Of a stretch of 64,000 nucleotides of DNA, positions 8,221 through 16,090 are shown in pieces (position 1 is the first letter of the stretch; each line of letters opens with the position of its first letter). The notes beneath the pieces were generated by a model, which did not search any database, was not told where the DNA came from, and saw only the letters and a program-made list of their open reading frames with translations. Source of the stretch: Gemmatimonadota bacterium (GTDB taxonomy: Bacteria > Gemmatimonadota > Gemmatimonadetes > Gemmatimonadales > GWC2-71-9); contig JADKJZ010000015.1 in the NCBI GenBank assembly GCA_016720805.1, positions 138,956-202,955 on the forward strand. Direction: 5' to 3'. The position numbers and the translations under genes are program-made.

Positions 8221-10191
8221 ATGACGATTCGTACCACCCAGATCGCGCTGCTGTTCGGCGCCGGTGTATTGGCCGGTTGCGCCGGCGGCGGCACTGGCGG
8301 CAGTGCATCGCCCGCGCCGATCGCGTTCACGGCTTCGCCGCGCCCCGACCCGCGTGTCGGCCTCAAGGCAGGCCTCTATGACGCCGGCGAGGCTTCCTGG
8401 AATATGCGGCTCGCGTCGACCACCAAGTCGCCGCCGAAGTTCGAAGGCTCGACCAACTCCGACCTCGCCTTCACCGGCAAGTATGCCATCCAGGGCAACT
8501 ACAACGGCTACCAGGTCTGGGACATTTCCAACCCGGCCAAGCCGGTGCTGACCACGGCCTACTACTGCCCGGCCTCGCAGAGCGACGTCTCGGTCTACAA
8601 GAACCTCCTCTTCGTCTCCGGCGAAGGGATGACGGGCCGACTCGATTGCGGCGCCCAGGGCGTCCCCACCGCGGTGAGCAAGGACCGCCTGCGTGGCCTC
8701 CGCATCTTCGACATCTCGGACATCAAGAACCCGAAGAATGTCGGCAACGTGCAGACCTGCCGCGGCTCGCACACCCACACGGTGCTCGAGGATCCGAAGG
8801 ACAAGGCCAACGTCTACGTCTACATCTCGGGCTCGGCCGGCGTCCGTTCCGCCGAAGAACTCCCGGGCTGCGTCAACACCTCGCCCGACAAGGATCCGAA
8901 TTCGGCGCTCTTCCGCATCGAAGTGATCAAGGTGCCGTTGGCCGATCCCTCCAAGGCCGCCATCGTCTCGTCGCCGCGCATCTTCAACGACCTCACCGCG
9001 CCGAAGGGGCACGGGGCGTCACCGGCTGATGCCGCCGAAATGGCAAAGGCGAAGGCGGCCGGCGCGTTCATCGCCGACGTCGGTGGTGAGCAGATGATCC
9101 TGCCGTCCGGCTTCATCAAGCCGATGCTGGATTCCGTCGTGAAGTCCCGCGGCGGCACGGGGGCGCCAACCGGGGCGGACTCCAGCGCCCTCCGCGCCGC
9201 GCTGCCGGCCATGATCGCCAAGATGATCGGGCAGCAGGCCGGGCCGAGCAACGCGCCGCGCCCGGGACCGACGCAGTGCCATGACATCACCGTCTATCCC
9301 GGCATCGGGCTGGCCGGCGGGGCGTGCGAGGGCTACGGCCTGTTGCTCGATATCAGCAACCCCGTCAACCCGGTGCGCATTGCCGCCGCGGCCGACTCGA
9401 ACTTCTCCTATTGGCATTCGGCGACGTTCAACAACGACGGCACCAAGGTGCTCTTCTCCGATGAGTGGGGCGGCGGTGGCGGGCCGAAGTGCCGCGCCGA
9501 CGATCCGAAGCAGTGGGGGGCCGACGCGATCTTCTCGATCGAAAACCGTCAGCTGAAGTTCCGCAGCTACTACAAGATGTCGGCGCCGCAGACCTCCCTC
9601 GAGAACTGCGTCGCGCACAACGGGTCGCTCATCCCGGTGCCGGGCCGCGACATCATGGTGCAGGCGTGGTACCAGGGCGGCATCTCGGTCTTCGATTGGA
9701 CCGATGCCGCCCACCCGACCGAAATCGCCTTCTTCGACCGCGGTCCGATCGCGGCCGACCATGCGGCGAGCGGCGGGTCGTGGTCGGTGTACTGGTACAA
9801 CGGGGTGATCGTCTCGTCCGAGATCGCGCGTGGCCTCGACGTCTTCGAGCTCGTGCCGAACGCGAACCTGACCCAGAACGAGATCGACGCCGCCAAGTCG
9901 GTGGTGCTCGATCACCTCAACACCCAGGGCCAGCCGAAGTACACCTGGGCGCCGACCTTTGCGCTTGCCCGCGCCTACACTGACCAGCTGGAGCGGTCGC
10001 GCGGACTCTCGTCGAGCCGAATTGCCTCGGTGCGGCAGGCACTGCTCCGCGCCGAACAGGCCAACGGCGCCGCGCGGCGCGATGCACTGACCGCGCTGGC
10101 CAACGAGGTGAATGGTGACGCCGGCAGCTCGAAGGACGCCCTGAAGGTCCGGGCCCTCTCGGCCGCGGTGCGGGACCTCGCCGCCAAGTAG
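8221..10191 (+). CDS. LVIVD-repeat beta-propeller lipoprotein
   Basis: This is a 656-residue exported lipoprotein with a textbook signal ending in LAGC (Cys near residue 20). The body contains LVIVD-type repeats, recognisable as YQVWDISNPAKPV, LRIFDISDIKNPK, LLLDISNPVNPV and ISVFDWTDAAHPT, which form a beta-propeller. The C-terminal 80 residues are helical and charged. CAGGAG lies upstream of the ATG at 8221. It follows the DUF305 lipoprotein closely, so the two may be co-expressed at the cell surface. Its ligand is unknown; histidine pairs such as RGSHTHTV near 183 and the propeller fold would allow metal binding, but this is speculation. Confidence 0.85.
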   Translation: MTIRTTQIALLFGAGVLAGCAGGGTGGSASPAPIAFTASPRPDPRVGLKAGLYDAGEASWNMRLASTTKSPPKFEGSTNSDLAFTGKYAIQGNYNGYQVWDISNPAKPVLTTAYYCPASQSDVSVYKNLLFVSGEGMTGRLDCGAQGVPTAVSKDRLRGLRIFDISDIKNPKNVGNVQTCRGSHTHTVLEDPKDKANVYVYISGSAGVRSAEELPGCVNTSPDKDPNSALFRIEVIKVPLADPSKAAIVSSPRIFNDLTAPKGHGASPADAAEMAKAKAAGAFIADVGGEQMILPSGFIKPMLDSVVKSRGGTGAPTGADSSALRAALPAMIAKMIGQQAGPSNAPRPGPTQCHDITVYPGIGLAGGACEGYGLLLDISNPVNPVRIAAAADSNFSYWHSATFNNDGTKVLFSDEWGGGGGPKCRADDPKQWGADAIFSIENRQLKFRSYYKMSAPQTSLENCVAHNGSLIPVPGRDIMVQAWYQGGISVFDWTDAAHPTEIAFFDRGPIAADHAASGGSWSVYWYNGVIVSSEIARGLDVFELVPNANLTQNEIDAAKSVVLDHLNTQGQPKYTWAPTFALARAYTDQLERSRGLSSSRIASVRQALLRAEQANGAARRDALTALANEVNGDAGSSKDALKVRALSAAVRDLAAK

Positions 10192-10220
10192 CACCACCCT
10201 TTCTTCAAGCGGGGGGCGTC

Positions 10221-10237
10221 GGCTTCAGGATGAAGCC
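10221..10237. terminator. Short hairpin after the LVIVD gene
   Basis: GGCTTCA and TGAAGCC pair around a GGA loop in the gap between the LVIVD gene and the membrane-protein gene. There is no T run, so it may be a weak terminator or an RNA stabiliser. Confidence 0.35.
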
Positions 10238-10266
10238 GGGGCCCCTTCGCCGTGGAGCCCCCTCCC

Positions 10267-10782
10267 ATGTCCGGTGAACTGATTGTCCTGCGTCTGCTCC
10301 ATGTGGTCGGTGGCGTCGTCTGGGTTGGCGGCGTCGTGTTGATGCATTTCGTCCTGCTCCCCTCGGTCACCCAGGCCGGCCCAGCCGCCGGTCCGGTGAT
10401 GGCCGCGATCCCGCAGCAGCGGCTCTTCCGGTGGCTGCCCCCGATCGCCGTCATCACGATGCTCGCAGGGCTCAGGCTGCTCTGGGTGACCTCGGCGGGT
10501 TTCGCGAAGGCCTACTTTCTGACCTGGCCCGGCCACACGTACTCGGTCGGGGCGCTGCTGGCGATCGTCGGCTTCATGATCGCCATGCTGGTGGGTCGGC
10601 CCAGCGCCATGCGCGCCGGGCAACTGGTGGGGCAGATGGCCGGCATGAGCGACGAGGCTGAGCGGGCTCGGTTGCAGGCCGAAGTTGGCCGACTCCGGGC
10701 GCGCGCCGGCCGATTCGGCGCACTTTCCGTCGTCCTCCTGTTGACGGCGACGGCCGCGATGGCGGTTGCCCGGTACCTGTAG
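10267..10782 (+). CDS. CopD-like integral membrane protein
   Basis: This is a 171-residue inner-membrane protein with four hydrophobic helices. The first helix (LRLLHVVGGVVWVGGVVLMH) carries the His and Trp pattern common in CopD/DUF2269-type proteins. I chose the ATG at 10267; an upstream GTG at 10252 adds only five residues. Between helices 3 and 4 there is a charged cytoplasmic loop (DEAERARLQAEVGRLRARAG). The position after a DUF305 protein would fit a role in copper handling, but no further copper gene is present. The function is not established. Confidence 0.7.
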   Translation: MSGELIVLRLLHVVGGVVWVGGVVLMHFVLLPSVTQAGPAAGPVMAAIPQQRLFRWLPPIAVITMLAGLRLLWVTSAGFAKAYFLTWPGHTYSVGALLAIVGFMIAMLVGRPSAMRAGQLVGQMAGMSDEAERARLQAEVGRLRARAGRFGALSVVLLLTATAAMAVARYL

Positions 10783-10805
10783 GATGCCCGCCGCTTCCCC
10801 AGACG

Positions 10806-10811
10806 TTAGAT
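10806..10811 (+). promoter_or_regulatory. Candidate -10 element before the S9 peptidase gene
   Basis: TTAGAT occurs within GTTAGATTC, the same 9-base string found before the tRNA gene. It lies 41 bases upstream of the ATG at 10853. No clear -35 box is seen. Confidence 0.35.
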
Positions 10812-10852
10812 TCGGGGGCTTTCCGCCCCCAACCTCGTCACCAGGTGTCTCG

Positions 10853-13800
10853 ATGCGATCGCGTTGCCTTCGTGCGTTCCTCATGTTGTCCGCCGTGGCC
10901 ATTCCACTCCATGCGCAGGTCCAGAAGAAGGCGCTGACTCAGGCTGACTGGGATCGCTGGGAGTCGATTGGGGCCCCGACACTCTCCAACGACGGTCGCT
11001 GGGCCGCGTACACGATTCGTCCGCAGGTGGGCGACGGCCGCTATGTGGTCCGGGCCACCACCGGCAACACGGAATACACCATTCCGCTCGGCTACATCGC
11101 GCGCGCCAACAACAGCGTTCCCGCGCGCGGCGCGGCGGGCGGCGGGGCACCGGGCGGCGGTGCCCCTGCGGGGGGAAGTGGCCAGCTGACCGCGGATGGT
11201 CGATTTGCCATTGCGACCACGCAAGCGACCAAGGCCGAGGTGGACCGCATCGCCAAGGCTGTCGCCGCGCTGAAAAATGCGCCGAAGCCGGCGGCCATGC
11301 CGGCGGGCGCGGCGCCGGCGCCTGCGGCCGCCGCACCGGACACGGTGACCCCGAAGGGGGCGCTCGTCATCCTCGATCTTCGGACCGGCGTCCAGACGGC
11401 GATCGTCGGGGCGCGCGGCCCGCGGTTGGCGAAGGAGAGCAGCAACTGGATGATCTATACGCCGGACTCGGTTCGCGCCCCGGGCGACTCCACGGCATCG
11501 AATGGCCGTGGCGCGGCAGGTGGGCGCGGTGCGGGTGGCCGAGGCGCCACCGGGGCGGCCGCGTCGACGGGGCCACGGCGGACGTACGGCTCCACCATCA
11601 CCTTGCGGAACATGGCGACCGGGGCCGAAGAGAAGATGGCGTACGTCGCGTCGTCGACCTTTGACGACAGCGCCAAGGTGCTGGTGTACACCATTGCCTC
11701 GCGGGACTCCACGCAGGACGGCATCTTCATCCGCAACCTCGCGACGGGTACCACCACCACGGTGATGAAGGCGCCGGGCAACTACCGCGGCTTCAACTTC
11801 GACCGGGCCCAGCAGCAGTTCGTCTTCACGACCGATGCCGGTGCCGAGTTCGGCAAGCCGGAGCCGGTCGGGACGATCTACTACGGTTCGATCAAGAGCG
11901 GGACGGCCACCGCGCTGATCACGCCGGCGATGGTGCCGACCGGGCTCCGCATTCTTGCGACCACGACCGCGAGCTTCAGTCGGAACGGGACGGCGCTGCA
12001 GTTCACCATGTCACCGCCCGCGCCGGACACCATTCCGGCCGACTCGCTGAACGGGAAGGCGCGCTTCGACCTCTGGCACTGGAAGGATCCGCAGTTGCAG
12101 CCGGCGCAGCTCCTGAGCGCGGGCCGGGATCGGAGCAAGAGCTACCAGACGATCTTCCATCTCGGCCCTGCGCCGAAGGCGGCACGGACCGTCAAGGGTC
12201 GCGACACGATGATGACCTTGGTCGGCGACAAACGGCTGGTCAAGCTCGCCGATGACACCGTGAGCGGCGTGCAACTCTCCGACGACGCGAAGGTCGGCGT
12301 CGCGACGAGCTCGGTGCGCTACGACATCGAGAAGATGTGGGGGGCTGGCGGCAACGACATCTACGTCGTCGATCCGGTCACCGGGATCCGCAAGCAGATC
12401 GCCACCCAGGTGCAGACGGGTGGGCAGCTCTCCCCCGATGCGAAGTATGCCTACTACTTCGATCGCGGGAACTGGTACGCCTATCAGCTCGCCACCAACA
12501 CGCTCCTCAACGTCACGGCGCAGGTGAAGGGTGTGCGCTTCGACCAGGAGACCTGGAGCACGCCGGACGAGCCAGCGGCCTGGGGTGTGGCGGGCTGGAC
12601 CAAGGGCGACAAGTCGGTCCTGGTCTATGACCGCTTCGACGTCTGGGAACTCGATCCGACCGGGGCGAAGGCGCCGGTCATGGTGACCGATTCGGTCGGT
12701 CGTCGTGAGCATACCGCCTTCCGGCTCGTCGACCTGAATCGCGATCGCGAGGAGGATCGCTTCATCGACCCGAGCAAGCCGCTCTATTTCCGCGCCTTCT
12801 CCGAGGCCACCAAGGGCAGCGGCTATTACCGGGATCGGCTCGACGTGAAGGGTGCGCCGGAGAAGATCATCTTCGGTGACTATGCCTATGGCCAGCCGAC
12901 CAAGGCGAAAGCGGCCGACGTCTACCTGATGACGCGCGGCACCTTCGTGGAATTTCCGAATCTCTGGGTCGGACCGTCGCTCACCCAGCTGACCCAGATC
13001 ACCGACATGAATCCCTGGCAGAAGGAGTACAACTGGGGGACGGCCGAACTCGTGAGCTGGCTCAGCGAGGACGGCGTGCCCCTGCAGGGCATTCTGTACA
13101 AGCCGGAGAACTTCGACGCTTCGAAGAAGTATCCGCTGATCGCGTACAACTACGAGGATCTCTCCGACGGCCTCTACAGCTACGTCCCGCCGACGGGCCG
13201 GAACATCATCAACGCGACGCACTATGCCTCGAACGGCTACCTCGTGTTCATGCCGGACATCCACTACGAGGAAGGCCATCCGGGGGAGAGTGCCCGCAAG
13301 TCGATCGTGCCGGGTGTGCAGATGCTGCTGGCGCGTGGCTACGTCGACCCGAAGGGCCTCGGCATCCAGGGACAGTCGTGGGGCGGCTACCAGGCGGCCT
13401 ACATCGTCACGCAGACCTCGTTGTTCTCGGCGGCGATGGCCGGCGCTCCGGTGTCGAACATGACCTCGGCGTACGGCGGCATCCGCTGGGGGTCCGGCCT
13501 GGCCCGTGCCTTCCAGTACGAGAAGGGGCAGAGCCGCATCGGCAAGTCGCTGTGGGAGGCGCAGGATCTCTACCTCGAGAACTCGCCGCTCTTCCACCTG
13601 CAGCGCGTCACCACGCCGCTCTTCATCATGGCCAACGACCAGGACGACGCGGTGCCCTGGTGGCAGGGGATCGAGCTCTTCGTCGGCCTCCGCCGGTTGA
13701 ACAAGGAGGTGTACCTCATCAACTACAACGGTGACGTGCACAACCCGGCTTCGCGCGCGAACCAGAAGGACATCGCGATGCGGATGCAGCAGTTCTTCGA

Positions 13801-13915
13801 CAACAAGCTGAAGGGCGCCCCGGCCCCCGACTGGATGGTCAAGGGCATCCGGGCCGTCGACAAGGGCCGCGATCAGTTCACCGTCACGACACCGGCGCCG
13901 CCGGTGAAGCCGTAA
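10853..13915 (+). CDS. Secreted S9-family (prolyl oligopeptidase-like) peptidase
   Basis: This 1020-residue protein is exported by a signal peptide ending in PLHAQ. An N-terminal WD40/propeller-like region (about residues 30-720) precedes an alpha/beta-hydrolase domain with the serine elbow GQSWGGYQ near 843, the Asp in NDQDDAVPW near 928 and the His in NGDVHNPASR near 964, so the triad is complete. The propeller carries three Gly/Ala/Pro-rich insertions (near 90, 145 and 220) that look disordered. I chose the ATG at 10853 because upstream in-frame starts lack a signal sequence. It is probably a periplasmic or outer-surface exopeptidase for peptide scavenging. The gene ends at a strong hairpin. 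Confidence 0.92.
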   Translation: MRSRCLRAFLMLSAVAIPLHAQVQKKALTQADWDRWESIGAPTLSNDGRWAAYTIRPQVGDGRYVVRATTGNTEYTIPLGYIARANNSVPARGAAGGGAPGGGAPAGGSGQLTADGRFAIATTQATKAEVDRIAKAVAALKNAPKPAAMPAGAAPAPAAAAPDTVTPKGALVILDLRTGVQTAIVGARGPRLAKESSNWMIYTPDSVRAPGDSTASNGRGAAGGRGAGGRGATGAAASTGPRRTYGSTITLRNMATGAEEKMAYVASSTFDDSAKVLVYTIASRDSTQDGIFIRNLATGTTTTVMKAPGNYRGFNFDRAQQQFVFTTDAGAEFGKPEPVGTIYYGSIKSGTATALITPAMVPTGLRILATTTASFSRNGTALQFTMSPPAPDTIPADSLNGKARFDLWHWKDPQLQPAQLLSAGRDRSKSYQTIFHLGPAPKAARTVKGRDTMMTLVGDKRLVKLADDTVSGVQLSDDAKVGVATSSVRYDIEKMWGAGGNDIYVVDPVTGIRKQIATQVQTGGQLSPDAKYAYYFDRGNWYAYQLATNTLLNVTAQVKGVRFDQETWSTPDEPAAWGVAGWTKGDKSVLVYDRFDVWELDPTGAKAPVMVTDSVGRREHTAFRLVDLNRDREEDRFIDPSKPLYFRAFSEATKGSGYYRDRLDVKGAPEKIIFGDYAYGQPTKAKAADVYLMTRGTFVEFPNLWVGPSLTQLTQITDMNPWQKEYNWGTAELVSWLSEDGVPLQGILYKPENFDASKKYPLIAYNYEDLSDGLYSYVPPTGRNIINATHYASNGYLVFMPDIHYEEGHPGESARKSIVPGVQMLLARGYVDPKGLGIQGQSWGGYQAAYIVTQTSLFSAAMAGAPVSNMTSAYGGIRWGSGLARAFQYEKGQSRIGKSLWEAQDLYLENSPLFHLQRVTTPLFIMANDQDDAVPWWQGIELFVGLRRLNKEVYLINYNGDVHNPASRANQKDIAMRMQQFFDNKLKGAPAPDWMVKGIRAVDKGRDQFTVTTPAPPVKP

Positions 13916-13939
13916 CCGCGGCGGTACCGCATCCCTATG

Positions 13940-13972
13940 CAACGGGGCGACGCGTCACGCGTCGCCCCGTTG
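13940..13972. terminator. 15-bp perfect inverted repeat between convergent genes
   Basis: CAACGGGGCGACGCG and its exact complement flank a TCA loop, between the S9 gene (+) and the anti-sigma gene (-). There is no T tract on either strand. The position suggests a bidirectional terminator. Confidence 0.7.
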
Positions 13973-13996
13973 TGCGTTCCCGTGCAGCGCTCGCTC

Positions 13997-14656
13997 CTAG
14001 GCACCGCGCTTCGCGATCAAGGCCACGCGCGATCGGTCCGACACCACCACGCCGCCGGGCCTCTCGACCGTCACCACGAACAGTGTCGCCTTCGTGACCC
14101 GGATCGCCGGGTCGATCGGCACCAGGGTCTCGGCGGTGCCGGCGGTCACGTTGAAGACGCCGCCGTCCACCGGATAGCGTTCGTCACCGGAGGCATCGAA
14201 GATCCAGAGCTGGTACTGCTCCTTGGTCGGATCGTTGGCGGCGAGCTGGTGAAAGCGCATCACGCCGGCCTGTGCTGAGTCGCTCCAGACGACGTCACCG
14301 TGGGCACTGTCGGCCATCGCGTCGGGGCCACGCGTCCAGGCGACCTCGCCCCCACTCGGCAGCAGGGCCGCGCGCAGTGCGAGTGGGCTGGGTCCCACCA
14401 CCGTCGCGGGGGCGGGCGAGCGGCCCACCATCGCCCAGAGCGCGATCGCGGCGGCGGCGGCCCAGCCGGTCCAGCTCGGCATGCCGGTCGTTCGGCGGGT
14501 CGCGATGTCGACCACCGGCACGAGCTCGGCCTCGCCGCGCGAGATCAGCTTCGCCGTGAGGGCACCGGAGAGCGGCACCTCCTCGTCGGCCACGAGCGCG
14601 GCCGCAAGTTCGGCTTCGATCCGCTCGTCGTCGGAGGCGTGCGGTCGGTCGGTCAC
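13997..14656 (-). CDS. Anti-sigma factor, RskA C-terminal-domain type
   Basis: This is a 219-residue membrane protein with an acidic cytoplasmic N-terminus (about 1-70), a single membrane helix (WTGWAAAAAIALWAMVG) and a periplasmic domain with the RskA signature (VMRFHQLAANDPTKEQYQLW, IFDASGDERYPVDGGVF). There is no HxxxCxxC zinc site in the N-terminus, so it is of the zinc-free type. Its ATG overlaps the TGA of the sigma gene (ATGA), so the two proteins should be made in fixed ratio. It likely holds the sigma factor at the membrane until an envelope signal arrives; the signal is unknown. Confidence 0.85.
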   Translation of the reverse strand: MTDRPHASDDERIEAELAAALVADEEVPLSGALTAKLISRGEAELVPVVDIATRRTTGMPSWTGWAAAAAIALWAMVGRSPAPATVVGPSPLALRAALLPSGGEVAWTRGPDAMADSAHGDVVWSDSAQAGVMRFHQLAANDPTKEQYQLWIFDASGDERYPVDGGVFNVTAGTAETLVPIDPAIRVTKATLFVVTVERPGGVVVSDRSRVALIAKRGA

Positions 14657-15252
14657 GGAGCACCTCCCTCGTTGGACGGTCCCACACCCATCAATGCCCG
14701 GGCCCGAAGCAATCCGCGGCGAACGTGCGACTTCACGGTGCCGAGGGGGGTGTCGGTCTCGAGTGCGACTTCCTCATGCGTCTTCCCGTCGAGGAGGGTC
14801 ATCTCCAGCATGCGACGCTGCATCGGCGTCAATTCCGCCAGGACCCGTCGCGCAGCATCCTCGTGCTCGAGCACGTCGGCGGCCCCGGCGGCTTCGCTGG
14901 CGGCATCGAAGTCGTCGGGCATGGCCACCATGACGGGGGCGCGGCCGCGCCTCCGGGCCCGATCGATCAACCGGCGTCGGGCAATCATCGCGACAAAGCC
15001 GCGCGGCGAACACTTGGTGGGATCGTATCGCCCGGCGCTCTTCCACAGGTCGATGAAGATCTCTTGCACCGCATCCTCGGCGTCGGATGGATCGTGGTTC
15101 CAGCGCTTCGCCAGCGCCTGCACCAGCCCCCCGAAGGTCTGTACGCAGTCGGCCACCGCCCGCTGGTCGCCACGCGCGATGCGGCCGAACAGGTCGGACG
15201 CGTCGACGTTACCCATCATCACGCCGGGAGCGGGGAGCAGTCCAGTCATCAC
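14653..15252 (-). CDS. ECF sigma factor (SigK-like)
   Basis: This is a 199-residue ECF sigma factor. Region 2 (about 20-90) includes DAEDAVQEIFIDLWKSAGRY, and region 4 (about 125-185) includes LTPMQRRMLEMTLLDGKTHEE and the recognition helix TPLGTVKSHVRRGLLRAR. The start is uncertain: MMTG at 15252 or MMGN twelve codons later. It is co-transcribed with its RskA-type anti-sigma. The target regulon cannot be read here; the metalloprotease gene 58 bases upstream on the same strand may share the transcript. Confidence 0.9.
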   Translation of the reverse strand: MMTGLLPAPGVMMGNVDASDLFGRIARGDQRAVADCVQTFGGLVQALAKRWNHDPSDAEDAVQEIFIDLWKSAGRYDPTKCSPRGFVAMIARRRLIDRARRRGRAPVMVAMPDDFDAASEAAGAADVLEHEDAARRVLAELTPMQRRMLEMTLLDGKTHEEVALETDTPLGTVKSHVRRGLLRARALMGVGPSNEGGAP

Positions 15253-15310
15253 CCCCCGGTTCGCTGAGGGTCGTCCGGTGGATGCAGGCGGCCCGATTCA
15301 TGGCCGGCCG

Positions 15311-16090
15311 TCATCGCCAAAGGGATCGCCCGGGGGCCCGGAGGGCAGGAGATGGGGTTGGCAGTTCCCGCCGCTCGCGCCACCGGGTGATGTCGGCGGC
15401 GATGCCGGCCCAGTGCGCTCGTGCGGACTCCGACCCCGTGGCCGCGCGCGCCTTTGCATCGGTCCCCAGCGCGGCCAGCTTCAATTCCACGACATCACGG
15501 ACTTCCTGGGCGGCGTCTCGATCGGCGGCCAGGGCCAGCAGCCGGTCGATGACGGCCCGCTGAGTGACCCGGCGCAGCGCGGCGTCGGTTGGCGTGGTCG
15601 ACGCACCGCGCCAAGTGGCCGCCACGAGGCGGTCGATCATTTCCTCGAGGGTCAGTTGCCCCGGCTGCCGCACCGAACCGATCACCAGCCGCGCAGCGCG
15701 CTCCCGTTGCAGCAGGCCGTCGACCGTGAACTGGGCCAGTGTCCGCGCGGCGCTCAAGGCATCGAAGCCCGGGCGACTCCGGGTCGCGAAGAGTTCCACC
15801 GACTCGGGGTAGCCACCTGGCCGCGGCGCCATCAGGGTCTGGATGGAATCGGGGATCGCGAGTTCGGACGGTTCGAGGGTGGTGAGCAACTGGGCGAGTG
15901 CCGCACGTTGCCGGTCGGCCGCGACCATCCGCGTCGCCTGCTGTCCATCACCCTTCACGGCGTAGGCGTACTCCATTCCGCCAACGGTCTTCACCAGCGA
16001 ATTGATCGCGAAACGATGCCAGAAGTAGAGGGGCACGAAGCGTTCCTGCAGCGTAGCGACCGGTTCGCCGTCGCGAATATTGCGCTCCCG
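15311..16090 (-). CDS. C-terminal part of the Met-zincin metalloprotease, shifted frame
   Basis: This is the continuation of the protease encoded from 17724, in another frame. The parent frame runs through WGIAHFG and then loses homology and stops at 15991, while here the sequence resumes with RNIRDGEPVATLQERFVPLYF and runs about 255 residues to the stop at 15311. One missing G in the G3 run at 16087-16089 (minus-strand sense) would rejoin the two. The segment is the helical C-terminus normal for DUF4953-type metalloproteases, not a separate gene. It is either a true truncation or a sequencing indel; the good preservation of the downstream frame favours the latter. Confidence 0.75.
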   Translation of the reverse strand, partial: RERNIRDGEPVATLQERFVPLYFWHRFAINSLVKTVGGMEYAYAVKGDGQQATRMVAADRQRAALAQLLTTLEPSELAIPDSIQTLMAPRPGGYPESVELFATRSRPGFDALSAARTLAQFTVDGLLQRERAARLVIGSVRQPGQLTLEEMIDRLVAATWRGASTTPTDAALRRVTQRAVIDRLLALAADRDAAQEVRDVVELKLAALGTDAKARAATGSESARAHWAGIAADITRWRERRELPTPSPALRAPGRSLWR

